DNA of 64,000 bases from Platycnemis pennipes (GCA_933228895.1 OW121846.1:112981054-113045053), one strand, 5' to 3'. Positions 55,401 through 62,167 are shown, counted from the stretch's first letter. The notes: a model not told the origin generated them from the sequence alone. Translations and numbers: made by a program.

Positions 55401-58047
55401 TCTAGAATTATATTATAATAATAGTATTAAAAGGGTAGTGTCGTCCTGTTGACTGACTGATAGAACCTATGTAATATAGAAAGAACATTTTAATGATTCA
55501 TTTTGGTAACTATACGACGGCTTTCGCTAAGCATTTATTCCTAACGGTTAAATTTCAGATTTTGAGCCAAATTTATTATATTTTTGTGGTAAGGGTCCGA
55601 CTGGACTTGGGAAAATTTTGTAGTAATAACATATGCCAAATGGTGGGGAATTAACCTGCTAAATGACACTGTACCCACAAATCAGTCTCCCCTCACAAAC
55701 TCACTATCCCACCTTGTTGAACCATTGCCCCTCCTCTCACATTTGGTGTCAGATTACATTGATACTTCCTCGAACGCGGGGATTACGCTCCGTAATTACG
55801 CCGCGTAACACACGAGAAAAATACCAACTTCACAAGATGCGCCATAAGGTACTGCCGAGGAATAAGTGATTCCCCTTCGAATATTCCACCCCTTCTTGGG
55901 ACGTAGAAGAGGGGAACGACTACGGGTACTAAGGGGAGGATTGTGCGTATTTCGCATTTCTGGAATGAATACCGGTAAAAAAAATTCCCTAAGAGCTCAT
56001 CTTCAAGTATCTCCTCAATCCTTGAGAAGGACTGTGCTCGACCCTTTTCTGCATCGAAATGGAAATATAATCGGGATTGAGGAGGGCATGAAAAAGAAGT
56101 AATTGTCGTGCAAGTGGTTGAGGATCAATTCGTGCGTGAAATAAGCAAAACTGAAATATATCCGTGGTGATGAAAAATAATTTGTCACGATCAATGAATC
56201 ATATTTATTGGGTTTCTATCTTATAATGAAAAAATGGTAAAAACATCCTCCACCGGAAACCGTGAAATCGAAGCTTCATACCGTGTTCGGCAAAGCTTGG
56301 TGCCAATTTGGAAACAGCAAAAATTAGAATACCCGTTTCGGGAATCCACGTTCGGGGTAGTTTCACTGAACTTTCTTTAACAGGGCATATTGAAGAAGAC
56401 CTCGCCACCTTGGAAGTGCTATCCCTGGGGATCCAGTTACAGTAATGATTATAGTATTGTCCTCCCACCCCGAGGGCCTTGGTTTGAATCTCGGCAGTGG
56501 TAGTTATTTATCATTGGTGTTCCCATCTCTACTAGTGTTTCGTGTAGAGAGCATGCGAGTTCAGTACTCCGTCCCTCGGATAGGACGTTAAGACCCAATG
56601 GTGCCTTTCGTTTAGAGCAAGATCTTTGAGTCCGGGCGTCGCTATTCTAGGATTAAATAGATGTAGCATCTTTTGCTTACATACCTATTAGATAATTTCC
56701 AATATTCCAATTTCATTGGTTCTCCCGATTTCGGATAACAAGTTTCGTTCATACTGGAGTTCAAAAGTCGTGTAATGAGGGTTAAATGGTCACTACTGTG
56801 TGAGTTCCGTATCACTTCTGATGTTACCGTTTGAAATTTTCGCTAATCGAGTATGTCTGCTGTTTAGTACTCCCAGCTTTTGCAGCTAATGCTTTCACTT
56901 TCTAAGCTCTGATTGTGACGGAGAACACACCTTTGTAAGTGTTCAGACTGAGGGTAAGATCGTTTGAACAACAACTTCTTTAGTTTCCTCTCGCTCGGCT
57001 CTTGTGGTAATTTGTGAAGTGCCCACTGTATTTTAGCCGTTTTGTGACATTTATTTACTGAGTTTCTTTTTCTTCCTTAAGATTTGGGCAGGAATAAGAC
57101 GATGCAAGATGTTCAATTTTGCTGATGTATTTAATCTTTTCTACGCAATCAATGTCGTGCATTTCGTGAGAGCGTCTCCCACAGAGTACCACAATCTAGC
57201 ATTAAAGGGATTCCTTCAGTTGCCTTCGAGCATCGTCGTTGACAGTTATTTGTTTATCTGGCGTTTTTTTGTCAAAATAGTTCACTGATCTTTTTACGGA
57301 GATCTCTTCGAAGTTATTTTTTCATCCACGTCTACATAATATCCTGCAAGGCACTGCAAGGGTGTGTGGCAAGGATGGACTTTGAACCATCACCAGGCAT
57401 GTGTTCTTATTTCAGAGAGAATTAAACCCTCTCCGGTCAAACGTCGATCTCCACTCGAGAGCTCATTTTTTTGTATTAAGTCCAACGTTAAGTGTCACTC
57501 GACTTACATTCTTCGTATAACAACTACCAAATATTATCAAGCAGGTATTCTCCGCCCCTCTACACGCATTGGTACCACACACCCGTACCGAACATTACAA
57601 ATTCATATAGCTTTCATACTTTTAGGATGTTATATTTTGATTGACGAAAAAAGCTAGAATAACTGATAAACCGAATGACAATGCTAAAACAGACGCTGGG
57701 TGGACTACCCTTTTTTGGCTTCTACCCTTCGGCCTACCTCGAAGTGATGGGCATTAAAAAAGTACATAGATTCTTACTGTGTCATTATACCACCTCATTC
57801 TAATGATAGACATTTGTCATTAAATTGCACAACTTACCTTCCGAATTCAAGGGACTCAGAGAAGCCAACAACGAAAACGAGGTGATACGGGTTGTTTTAT
57901 GCTTTCTCATGAAACCAATTAGCGAAAAATAATTCATTTTTTCTCTTCACAGGTAAAAACTTCCCTAAGCTACGAGAGGGTACATTGAGGAAAGTCATGG
58001 AGTTTGGCAAGGGATTCATTGGCTTACTTAATGAAGAGGATAAATGA
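31226..58047 (+). CDS. PTPDC1: PTPDC1 ortholog, tyrosine/dual-specificity phosphatase, 12 coding exons
   Basis: Predicted 586-residue protein joined from twelve exons: 31226-31464, 32459-32539, 32618-32733, 37395-37517, 46879-47062, 47161-47272, 47354-47528, 52709-52827, 52928-53020, 54521-54796, 54912-55059, 57953-58047. Seen in the sequence: GT-AG at every junction, compatible phases, total 1761 nt, and a TAA immediately before the ATG in the same frame. The N-terminal region carries the family's CKYE segment (about residue 60); the phosphatase domain spans roughly 65-250 with general-acid candidate D155 (RDYG), nucleophile C184 and phosphate-binding R190 in HCHAGLGRTG, followed by RRPNSIQTR. 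After it come the LHGYE block (about 275), a low-complexity linker (345-415) and a helical C-terminal part with FEWLEHL. This order is that of PTPDC1, an atypical phosphatase tied to cilium length and centrosome number in vertebrates. It is shorter than the vertebrate protein (about 750 aa), mainly in the linker. 5' UTR exons are not located. No downstream strong AATAAA was seen; ATTAAA variants occur near 58175 and 58223. Confidence 0.95.
32459..32539 (+). CDS. PTPDC1: PTPDC1 exon 2
   Basis: Completes W80 and encodes VTEEILAMSRPNSNVI onward, the block that follows the CKYE region in the family. Acceptor TTCCTAG|GG, donor AAGAG|GTAATA. It was placed by phase and family match. Intron 1 (31465-32458, 994 nt) is AT-rich with nothing recognisable in it. 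Confidence 0.92.
32618..32733 (+). CDS. PTPDC1: PTPDC1 exon 3
   Basis: Encodes residues 107-145, including TLINLQQPGEHSKCG and the segment leading to the acid loop. The INLQ-PGEH motif is a hallmark of PTPDC1. Acceptor TCTACAG|T, donor GGCA|GTGAGT. Intron 2 is only 78 nt. Confidence 0.93.
32734..33595. other. first part of PTPDC1 intron 3
   Basis: AT-rich intronic sequence with no recognised element; a GC-richer patch lies at 33100-33180. Confidence 0.5.
33600..34010 (-). mobile_element. LINE-B endonuclease domain joined directly to its 3' end
   Basis: The minus-strand ORF 33664-34002 contains GVGVMLRKSAGRRA, EMVEVELSVRIP, VQVYIAISDYEDEEV and FEEISR: the APE-type endonuclease core of LINEs (GVGVML, V-VY-P-S). 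The next bases on that strand (33660-33600) are the GRIKWRAA-like 3' end. The whole RT is missing, so this is an internally deleted copy in PTPDC1 intron 3, antisense to the gene. Confidence 0.7.
34260..34900 (-). other. hydrophilic minus-strand ORFs, possibly LINE ORF1 debris
   Basis: ORFs of 70 and 64 codons (34273-34485, 34628-34822) are Ser/Lys/Glu-rich. They lie upstream of the LINE-B endonuclease on the same strand, where ORF1 would be. No motif confirms this. Confidence 0.25.
34901..37394. other. rest of PTPDC1 intron 3, unassigned
   Basis: Minus-strand ORFs of 135 codons (35556-35963) and 117 codons (36432-36785) have no certain family; the second may be a decayed LINE C-terminus. 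Otherwise nothing recognised. Confidence 0.35.
37395..37517 (+). CDS. PTPDC1: PTPDC1 exon 4 (acid loop, first half of the P-loop)
   Basis: Encodes residues 146-186: YFYNFSMRDYG with general-acid candidate D155, ILDMVKVLSFA, and AIHCHAG with catalytic C184. The exon ends one base into the P-loop glycine G187. Acceptor TTTTTTAG|TA, donor GCTG|GTAAGT. Confidence 0.95.
37518..38235. other. first part of PTPDC1 intron 4, unassigned
   Basis: A GC-rich patch at 37785-37925 and a short direct repeat (ATCGATACCTTGTTA at about 38162 and 38193) are the only structure seen. Confidence 0.4.
38240..40520 (+). mobile_element. LINE-A copy, endonuclease C-terminus to 3' tail
   Basis: The most complete LINE-A copy, in PTPDC1 intron 4, sense. 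In order: GGDFNEQF and the endonuclease end ILPNSGGIVLDVLATNIPE with FDVISNHKLI (SDH changed to SNH), RT N-terminus with CSYRPISLT-like and VFRKGNSCGTQF (about 39440-39580), FADDAA-like debris near 39800, RT C-terminal block near 39960-40050, then the tail with CGTACCGATGGAATTC and a terminal GATGTATATGTAAAC. Many stops and deletions. Confidence 0.7.
40521..41035. other. PTPDC1 intron 4, unassigned
   Basis: No recognisable element. Confidence 0.4.
41036..41205 (+). mobile_element. tRNA-derived SINE
   Basis: An A-box-like TAGCCAGGTGG (41051) and a perfect B box GGTTCGAATCC (41095-41105) with tRNA-like spacing, then an unrelated body to about 41200. Inserted in PTPDC1 intron 4. A true tRNA gene is unlikely because the acceptor stem does not pair. 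Confidence 0.6.
41206..42795. other. PTPDC1 intron 4, unassigned
   Basis: A 119-codon plus-strand ORF (42239-42598) has no recognisable domain. Confidence 0.35.
42801..42986 (-). pseudogene. PIF/Harbinger transposase N-terminal fragment
   Basis: The 61-codon minus-strand frame contains NPMERYREDEIIGRYRFP, followed by LELFADDLERVNNRG and LLIQLFTALYGTG. This is the N-terminal region of HARBI1-like DDE transposases (NPxExxxxxxFxxRYRFxK, then LLxLLxxLRFYATG). The catalytic DDE part is missing, so it is a dead fragment inside PTPDC1 intron 4, antisense to the gene. Confidence 0.75.
43011..43244 (-). pseudogene. companion ORF of the Harbinger fragment (unassigned)
   Basis: A 77-codon minus-strand ORF directly upstream of the transposase fragment (24 nt gap). 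It is charged, with FMDVTSDKMMQK and KVRALESKMAAISFDRL. I do not recognise the family. Position suggests a second Harbinger ORF or its remnant. Confidence 0.3.
43263..43670. mobile_element. TIR MITE with TTA duplication (PIF/Harbinger-like)
   Basis: The left end AGCCCGTTTCACACGATACT and right end (reverse complement) AGCTCGTTTCACACGATACT continue to pair through TTGATCCAG, about 29 bp with one mismatch. Flanks are TTA at 43260-43262 and TTA at 43671-43673. A 3-bp TTA/TAA TSD is typical of PIF/Harbinger. No ORF. The interior repeats CTAGTATA-like motifs. It abuts the Harbinger transposase debris. Confidence 0.8.
43685..44700. other. purine-rich intronic sequence with a G homopolymer
   Basis: A run of 13 G lies near 43942-43954. 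ORFs up to 114 codons appear artefactual and biased in composition. Minus-strand translation is Ser/Pro-rich and might be LINE debris, not proven. Confidence 0.3.
44875..45000. repeat. degenerate tandem GCGATAT/GATATC repeat
   Basis: GCGATATGGGATATCCCGCG, then GCGATATC, GCGATATGCGATATC and ACGATATC follow one another, giving overlapping short palindromes built on GATATC. Non-coding, in PTPDC1 intron 4. Confidence 0.75.
45001..46878. other. 3' part of PTPDC1 intron 4, unassigned
   Basis: AT-rich, with a GA microsatellite at about 46042-46061. A GC-richer patch at 45920-46170 looks repeat-derived but has no motif. Confidence 0.4.
46879..47062 (+). CDS. PTPDC1: PTPDC1 exon 5 (second half of the P-loop)
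   Basis: Completes G187 and gives LGRTGVLIACYLIF with phosphate-binding R190, then FVRSRRPNSIQTR, the post-P-loop helix motif of PTPDC1 and CDC14-like phosphatases. Acceptor ATTTCAG|GC, donor AATAA|GTGAGT. The preceding intron 4 is 9361 nt. Confidence 0.95.
47161..47272 (+). CDS. PTPDC1: PTPDC1 exon 6
   Basis: Encodes residues 248-285, including LMSYLKKQQLILHGYE and HFKYIPK, matching the conserved LLHGYE-KH-PK block just after the catalytic domain of PTPDC1. Acceptor TTCTTTAG|G, donor CCAAAA|GTAAGT. Intron 5 is 98 nt. Confidence 0.92.
47354..47528 (+). CDS. PTPDC1: PTPDC1 exon 7
   Basis: Encodes residues 286-343, starting IIFILGENLLRL, which continues the helix after HGYE in the family. The rest (CHWPQFTGHYLVGERW, then a Ser/Glu-rich end) is less conserved. 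Acceptor TTTTTCAG|ATA, donor GAAG|GTGAGT. It was found by phase continuity, since the exon has no early ATG. Confidence 0.88.
47529..48270. other. 5' part of PTPDC1 intron 7
   Basis: AT-rich intronic sequence; nothing recognised except a chance open stretch after 48000 (see rejected items). Confidence 0.4.
48273..48469. mobile_element. fold-back element, arms about 75 bp
   Basis: The left arm GGAAAAAAATCAGTCGCCTT...GGCCAT and right arm ATGGCCGGAAATGAGAAGGC...AAGGCCAGTGATTTTTTCC are imperfect inverted copies sharing CTTGACCGGGACTC and TTTCCGGCCAT. Direct repeats AAAATTAAAGTTTT lie outside, near 48177 and 48489. In PTPDC1 intron 7. Confidence 0.7.
48493..49360 (-). pseudogene. repetitive arthropod ORF fragment split by a MITE
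   Basis: Two minus-strand pieces (49360-49192 with PKWEIWGFLKVIAILMGRQ; 48810-48493 with ILPTLHIKLGRMKNVVKHMD, GGEGFKYLLEIFPQLSEA and LNKKELAWKAFVKVVKGLFG) belong together in that order. They resemble a multicopy uncharacterised protein family seen in spiders, aphids and other arthropods, probably transposon-derived; that resemblance is from memory and unnamed. The MITE at 48819-49183 separates them, and the pieces are also one base out of frame. Confidence 0.6.
48819..49183. mobile_element. hAT-like MITE, 365 bp, with perfect 8-bp TSD
   Basis: Ends TAGGGATGGGTCGGTTC at 48819 and its inverse ending at 49183. The inverted similarity extends through GGTTC-type repeats (GGTTCGGTTCTTAAC left; GAGAACCGAAGAACCGAACC right). 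GTTGTAAG flanks both sides (48811-48818 and 49184-49191). An 8-bp TSD indicates the hAT superfamily. No ORF; the core is AT-rich. Confidence 0.88.
49440..51340 (+). mobile_element. LINE-B copy, RT, disrupted
   Basis: In PTPDC1 intron 7, sense. In order: MKANKVVEIDDIPAGLLKNL (49460), MIPTFKKDKKG (49606), FMHFVGFEKAFERVRWEKL (49840, the YxDFxKAFDxV core), MRFVDDQGLVNQPEAYKKI (50550, FADD changed to FVDD), YKKTKVIGF, ALYGAKIWALRKE-like (51065) and VIKDEGVLKDVIEGRMLDK (51270). This is a nearly complete RT order with stops, insertions and a foreign segment at 49643-49795. Confidence 0.75.
49643..49795 (-). mobile_element. inverted LINE-B 3' end inside the LINE-B copy
   Basis: The plus strand reads CATCACCATCATCGGTATTTC, trimmed here, then GTCCCTTGGTCTTCCTCG, the reverse complement of a LINE-B 3' end. 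It interrupts the RT frame between its KKDKKG and FMHFVGF parts. Confidence 0.55.
51345..52708. other. 3' part of PTPDC1 intron 7, GC-richer insert
   Basis: 51800-52330 is clearly GC-richer than its flanks and carries a 148-codon ORF (51760-52206) without recognisable domains. It is probably an unclassified repeat. Confidence 0.35.
52709..52827 (+). CDS. PTPDC1: PTPDC1 exon 8 (linker)
   Basis: Open, phase-compatible exon encoding residues 344-383 (begins GGPQTTLCGEK, ends SLMMDNH). The composition is that of a disordered linker, which is the variable part of the family, so the support is splicing and frame rather than homology. Acceptor GATAAACAG|GA, donor CAT|GTAAGT. Confidence 0.75.
52928..53020 (+). 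CDS. PTPDC1: PTPDC1 exon 9 (linker)
   Basis: A 31-codon exon (begins SETANAIQKLLLSS, ends ATNISQQ) with acceptor AATTTAG|TCA and donor CAA|GTGAGT, phase 0 on both sides. Intron 8 is 100 nt. Position, phase and strong donor support it; the sequence itself is not diagnostic. Confidence 0.75.
53060..53220. repeat. degenerate GTATTGAATAC repeat
   Basis: GTATTCAATATGC, GTATTGAGTATTG, GTATTGAATACGTATTGG, GTAATACGTATT and CCAATACATATT recur within 160 bp, in PTPDC1 intron 9 just after exon 9. Confidence 0.6.
53250..54300 (-). mobile_element. LINE-A RT copy, antisense in PTPDC1 intron 9
   Basis: The minus-strand frames in order: GPDQIPSGG, a KAWKTAKVTPIL segment (about 54150), NYRPSSVKSIS, then ORF 54022-53708 with VQHGFRKSRSCETQF, VDAIFLDIKKDFEKL (catalytic-core Asp), LKSYGLNINIISWVNDFLYD, and after a frameshift FLLYINDI and FADDAVAYR (about 53620), WCDTWLL (53540). 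This is a typical jockey/CR1-type RT from N- to C-terminus with few disruptions, the youngest-looking LINE-A RT here. Confidence 0.85.
54521..54796 (+). CDS. PTPDC1: PTPDC1 exon 10 (C-terminal helical region)
   Basis: A 92-codon exon in phase 0. LSDQELALLIKF, the FSWNSLAKESNPVVL block, LLFEWLEHLSKPLL and HKPVMCLKKFSM follow the order of the C-terminal domain of PTPDC1 (a W-x(n)-P-L-WVEQLKEP-like motif, then a leucine-rich helix). Acceptor TTTCGCAG|TTG, donor ATG|GTAAGG. Confidence 0.9.
54912..55059 (+). CDS. PTPDC1: PTPDC1 exon 11
   Basis: Encodes residues 507-555 (ELQFTLEYLFRLIHR, FLRRMMASLTH), an amphipathic helical stretch that continues the C-terminal domain. Acceptor TTTTTCAG|GAG, donor GGAG|GTGTGT. 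Intron 10 is 115 nt. Confidence 0.87.
55060..56454. other. 5' part of PTPDC1 intron 11, unassigned
   Basis: ORFs of 68-87 codons between 55663 and 56468 show no domains. Nothing else recognised. Confidence 0.35.
56455..56665 (+). mobile_element. SINE-like repeat, copy 2
   Basis: B-box-like TTGGTTTGAATCTCGGC (about 56480), then the block shared with 12270-12430 (CAGTACTCCGT, GGATAGGACGTTAAG and TGGTGCCTTTCGTTTAGAGC). In PTPDC1 intron 11, sense. Confidence 0.65.
57325..57660 (-). mobile_element. LINE-A 3' tail, antisense in PTPDC1 intron 11
   Basis: The plus strand TCTACATAATATCCTGCAAGG then GGGTGTGTGGCAAGGATGGAC, trimmed here, and CATCACCAGGCATG correspond to the reverse complement of the LINE-A tails at 14 and 40 kb. 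Confidence 0.5.
57953..58047 (+). CDS. PTPDC1: PTPDC1 exon 12 (terminal exon and stop)
   Basis: Encodes the last 31 residues (TLRKVMEFGKGFIGLL near the end) and stops at TGA 58045-58047. The terminal helix resembles the TLKKIFKH-type end of the family. Acceptor TCTTCACAG|GT. Without this exon the total length would not be a whole number of codons. Confidence 0.85.
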
Positions 58048-58955
58048 TGACACAGGATTGAGTCTCCAGGACAAAAGCCTAAAATTTAAATTACTGAAAT
58101 GAATACTTATTACCTCCCCAATGTTATTCATCACCAAATGTGCCTACTGTTTTTATAACGTACTGTATATTAATTAAAATCTGCAAACGTCAACATTATT
58201 TACGAGAATGGCCGTGAACTGAAAAATTAAATCCTTGAACCCAAAGCATGAAGCCTGCCCACTTCAAAACTCGCGAAGATGAGTAAATAGTGTCGACTAG
58301 TAGTGTGTAAGTACTTAAACCATTCCAACAACATTCTACAAATGAAAAGGTATGGCACCCTACTAATTTAATTTTAGCATAAATTCAAGATTTTCTGGTT
58401 TCCCTTACCGAGGTGTATTCAAGTGGCATTTATACATGATTGATTCAGGATAGGAAATGTGTACCTTTAGGAACCTTAGATAGTGATTTATTAAAGTTGA
58501 TTGTATCTACATCGACGTAATACATAATGCGATAAAGAGAAGAGAGGAATTAATGATTAATATCTCTTCTCGTTGACGAAGGTGGCAATGACAACAAAAA
58601 TATTCCTATCACTTGTGAGTGCTATTTTTTGTTTCATATTTTTAATCATCTCCAGTTTGTCTTCCAGAAGAGTGGTGTTTTTTCAATTATCGGAGCTATC
58701 GATACAATATAGACCTCGATATCGGATGCCTATATATGTGGCCCAAATATCGCTTTTCCTGGAGCGTTTCGGTATCGAATGCCGATATTTCGTGCACTTA
58801 TTTTACTAGTCCTTCGTGAGAATATGTAACCTTCAGTGAGAGCATGAATTACCTATCAGACTAACGAACGCTCTTGAGGACACCAGCCAACAGTTGGTGT
58901 CGAATTGCCGTCGCCTTCCTACCCCGAATGGTTGGCTTGGTGAAAGAGGCCAATG
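58048..58955. other. 3' flank of PTPDC1
   Basis: Contains the 3' UTR. ATTAAA hexamers near 58175 and 58223 are possible poly(A) signals. A 78-codon ORF (58573-58809) has a hydrophobic start but no family. Confidence 0.4.
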
Positions 58956-58959
58956 ACAT

Positions 58960-59345
58960 TTCTACATACGGTGCCGGACACGAGAAATGTCCCAAGGTGC
59001 GGGAAACGATGCAACTCCGACCGCGAGTAGGGGACGAATAAATTCCGACTCTGTCACCAGAAAATCGGTGGAACACATCAGTCAGTGTATTGAGGAAAAA
59101 AATATCATTTTCTTGTGGACACTGGGGTGGCTCTCACAATTATGTATAGCAGAAAAGTTCCACTTAGCCGATTAATAAATTCCGACTACCCATCTCTGGT
59201 TCGGAGCGCATCGGGGCACTTCCTGCCAATTCTATGGCAGAGTTGTGTATCATTTTGTATCGGCGGCGAACCATAACCACACGATGCGTTACTTGTAGAT
59301 CTACGACGGTCGACGGTATTCTGGGCCTTGATTATATGGTTCGCT
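58960..59345 (+). mobile_element. Gypsy-type element: zinc-knuckle remnant and protease
   Basis: A frame gives YGAGHEKCPK (degraded CCHC knuckle, about 58968), then KYHFLVDTGVALTIMYSRK (59097-59153) with the DTG catalytic triad of retropepsins, and about 50 codons later, after a frameshift, VDGILGLDYMVRYE, the conserved GILG-D end of Gypsy proteases. Not functional. Confidence 0.75.
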
Positions 59346-59639
59346 ATGAAACTAGGAGATGATGTTATGGGTGCCGGATCTTCCAATTCGCTATCCTACG
59401 ACGACGTGAGGACGGAAGAGACGGATGATCTAATTGCACTTCGGAAGGAGACAGAATTGAACTCGCAGATCTTTGAAAATAGTGGGGAAGACAGCCAAGT
59501 ATAAATCTCTTATAGTTAAATATCCTTCTATACAAGAGGATAGAAGGATTGAGGGGTGCAGGTGCGATATAGAAAGGTGTAAAAGAATTAGAGTTCAACC
59601 AGAAGGTTGGTTTTTGATAGGTGAGAGTACATCTCACTT

Positions 59640-59836
59640 CGTACTAAGCTATTGACGTGCGATATTCACTAATTCAGGGTAAGGGAGCCAGTTCCTTTCC
59701 CTGGGTCATCTGCAATTTCATACGAGGTTCTGACACGCAGAAAATCGATCAGAAAGGCCTCTGCCCGGGAATTTGAACACGGGACCCTCCGATCTGTAGC
59801 TCAGCGCTCTACCCACTATGCCACCGCCACCCCCAC
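59640..59836 (-). mobile_element. tRNA-derived SINE
   Basis: On the minus strand, A box TGGCATAGTGGGTAGAGC (59806-59823) and B box GTGTTCAAATTCCCGGG (about 59766-59783) have tRNA-like spacing; the body runs to at least 59640. It interrupts the Gypsy element. Confidence 0.6.
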
Positions 59837-59858
59837 AGAAAGGTGTAACAGAGATTAA

Positions 59859-60143
59859 CCCTTTTCCTGCCAGCCCTTTTAAGGTAGACTGTGCGACAAC
59901 TGCCATGCCCATTTCCGTTAAAATCGTAAGATTATGAGTTTTAGATATATTTGAAGTACTTAATTTTAATACATGAATTATGTATGTTTCTCAATGTTGA
60001 TATATAAAAATTGTTATGAGGATGAAAAAAGGATTTTTCATCCTCATAAAATCCTGATTTAAAGGAAATATAATATTACAAATTGAAATATAATATTACA
60101 AACAGTTTTCGCACAACATATCGGCCTTCTGGCAGTAAAAGGG
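59859..60143. mobile_element. piggyBac-like MITE, 285 bp, TTAA-flanked
   Basis: TTAA at 59855-59858 and 60144-60147. The left end CCCTTTTCCTGCCAG and right end (inverse) CCCTTTTACTGCCAG pair, and similarity continues inward (GACTGTGCGACAACTG left; CGATATGTTGTGCGAAAACTG right, inverse, trimmed). TTAA targets and CCCTTT-type ends are characteristic of piggyBac derivatives. No transposase. Confidence 0.88.
60014..60049. repeat. perfect hairpin, 16-bp arms, inside the MITE
   Basis: TTATGAGGATGAAAAA and its exact reverse complement around loop AGGA, near the middle of the piggyBac-like MITE. Confidence 0.9.
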
Positions 60144-60299
60144 TTAACTCACTGATGGATGAAGTATAGAGGTTTACAGCCGAGAAGTAATGCCGCATGT
60201 AGTGATGTCAATAAATAATGTAAATGGGGATGACGGACAAGGTAAATAAATTGAGGATTGCGTCGGACGAAGAAAAGTTTGAAGGTCGCCGCCGGGGGA

Positions 60300-61470
60300 G
60301 AAATTACAGTTAACTGTTGATGATGTCTCTGACGGTGTTTTGGAAGCTTCAGCCGACTCGAACTTTGAGGTAAACAAGTCTGGTGAATTTGTAGTCTTGC
60401 CGTCAGTCACCGAACCGAACGATGATCTTCTCCTTCAAAGGTGCGATGAGACAAGATTCAAGCTGATGCTAGTCGAGGGATTAGCACGTCAAGCTATTCG
60501 CGCTCCAAGGCGGCTCATGAAATTGTATTTGAAGAATCAATTAGGTTTCTATCGTTCTCAATGGTGATGTCAAAAATTAAGAGTGGACTAAGAGAAAGTG
60601 AAGACGTGCGAGTCATTGAGAGAGAGTTTGATTACCTAATTAATTTTGCCACGCATACTATCTGTGGAAAATGATGGCACTACCCCCCCTCATTGATACG
60701 CAATTTGAGTAGTAATGCGCGACCATTAAAAAAAGGCAGCAAATTCAGTGAAATCGTCCGACCGCTCTCCATTTGTGAGCTTTGAAGTAGACGATTAAAA
60801 TTTTTGGCCATACGAAAATACTGCATCCAAAGATCGGATTTCACTCGTGAATTTAACTGTCACTCTACCTGAGGCTGTTGAATGAATCAAGGAGTTTTTA
60901 CGAGCATATAAGGATATCTTGATGCATAGTAAAGTTGGGTTCTGTTCCACAAGTCCCGTTAGACAAAGAATTTAAGTGGGCGATTTAGAGTCTATTAAAA
61001 AACGGTCCTACCGCGTTCCGCATTGTCAACAGGCTGCTTTAGATGGAACAATTCAAGATATGCTCGATCAGTGGACAGTCATATCACCATCCTCTTGCGT
61101 GGTCAGCGCCAATATTATTGATAAAAAAGAAAGCCACCCCGAGGACTCAAGTAGATTACCACCCATTCGTAGATTATCACGGTTTGAATACGGTCTCAAA
61201 GAAACTTCACATGCTGAGGCTGCTTATAACATTCTTTCTCGAAAAGATATTACGACCTTTAGTGAGGGCGTCCCTAGGAAAACCTAATTTTAACCTCTTT
61301 CTCCGGTTCCTCAACATTTGTTACCCCTCCCATATATTCACGGTTTTTCCCAAGTTGCATCGAGGTCCTACTCACAGAGGAGTGGGATCGTTAACCACAT
61401 GCTGTGCGCATCCAACTTTTGTAGAAACCAAAACCTACCACATAGCCAGATAACGAGGAAGAATACCTCT
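60300..61470 (+). mobile_element. Gypsy-type element: reverse transcriptase N-terminal part
   Basis: RSYRVPHCQQAALDGTIQDM, then LDQWTVISPSSCVVSAN (60990-61110), equals the PYR-P-...-I--LL--G-I-PS-SPWASP motif of Ty3/Gypsy RT. A shifted frame continues with KKKATPRTQVDYHPFVDYHG and LNTVSKK (VDYRxLN motif). The catalytic YxDD is not visible. Upstream 60340-60567 is an unassigned ORF, probably the protease-RT linker. Confidence 0.75.
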
Positions 61471-61509
61471 TATTTCTTCGTTGAAGCTTCCGCAGTTCAT
61501 CGTGGGGCA

Positions 61510-61740
61510 AGACATTTTCGGGTTTTGCCGCGTCTTGTCTGATCTGATTTCTTGACCCGTGATGGCCACCTCCTCATGGGAGTGAATACCCACTGCCTGT
61601 GTTAAGATTTTGCTACTTATAAGAATTTTCGAGTTTTCCGCGTCTTGTCTGATAACAGCCATACGTTTCGTGACCCGTGCTGGTCACTTCTTCAAGGGAA
61701 CGAATTCCCGCTGCCGATTTCGCGGCTCATTATCGTCGGG
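61510..61740 (+). repeat. two-unit tandem repeat, about 120-bp period
   Basis: Unit 1 (61510-61600) and unit 2 (61622-61720) share CCGCGTCTTGTCTGAT, GTGACCCGTG-type strings and GAATACCCACTGCC/GAATTCCCGCTGCC in order. It lies downstream of the Gypsy RT fragment and may belong to it. Confidence 0.65.
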
Positions 61741-61989
61741 CTGTTACGACTAAATGCCGCAAAACCCAATAATTCTTTTTCCTCACGAATGCCTCTGTTC
61801 GCGTGAATTCGATAGTTTGTATTAATAATAGGAAAGATAAGAAGGTGATAAGAGTGCCCCTTGGTTTTTAAAGTCCTCCGTAGGTAAGTTGTCCAGCTTC
61901 GAAGGACATGTATAAAAGCTTTCTATTAATCAACACATCAATGCCATATAGTTCTTCTGTGGAGAGCTGTTCTCCAAAGCAAAAATTGT

Positions 61990-62095
61990 GTTTATTTGGA
62001 GGAGGATTAGGAGGAGGAGGAGAGGAGAGGAGGAGGAGGAGAGGAGAGGAGGAGGAGGATTTGGAGGAGGAGGATTTGGAGGAGGAGGAGATTAG
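61990..62095 (+). repeat. GGA/GGAGGA microsatellite
   Basis: About 100 bp of imperfect GGA repeats with AGAGGAGAGG and GGATTT interruptions. Confidence 0.95.
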
Positions 62096-62167
62096 AATGT
62101 CCGGGCACCGTTGCTACTTGTATTGAATAAAAATATATAGATGGGGACTGTGGGATTTCATTTACTT

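Noticed and set aside
61990..62126. Glu/Arg/Gly-rich protein tail encoded by the GGA repeat
   Set aside because: A microsatellite read in frame; not evidence of a gene.
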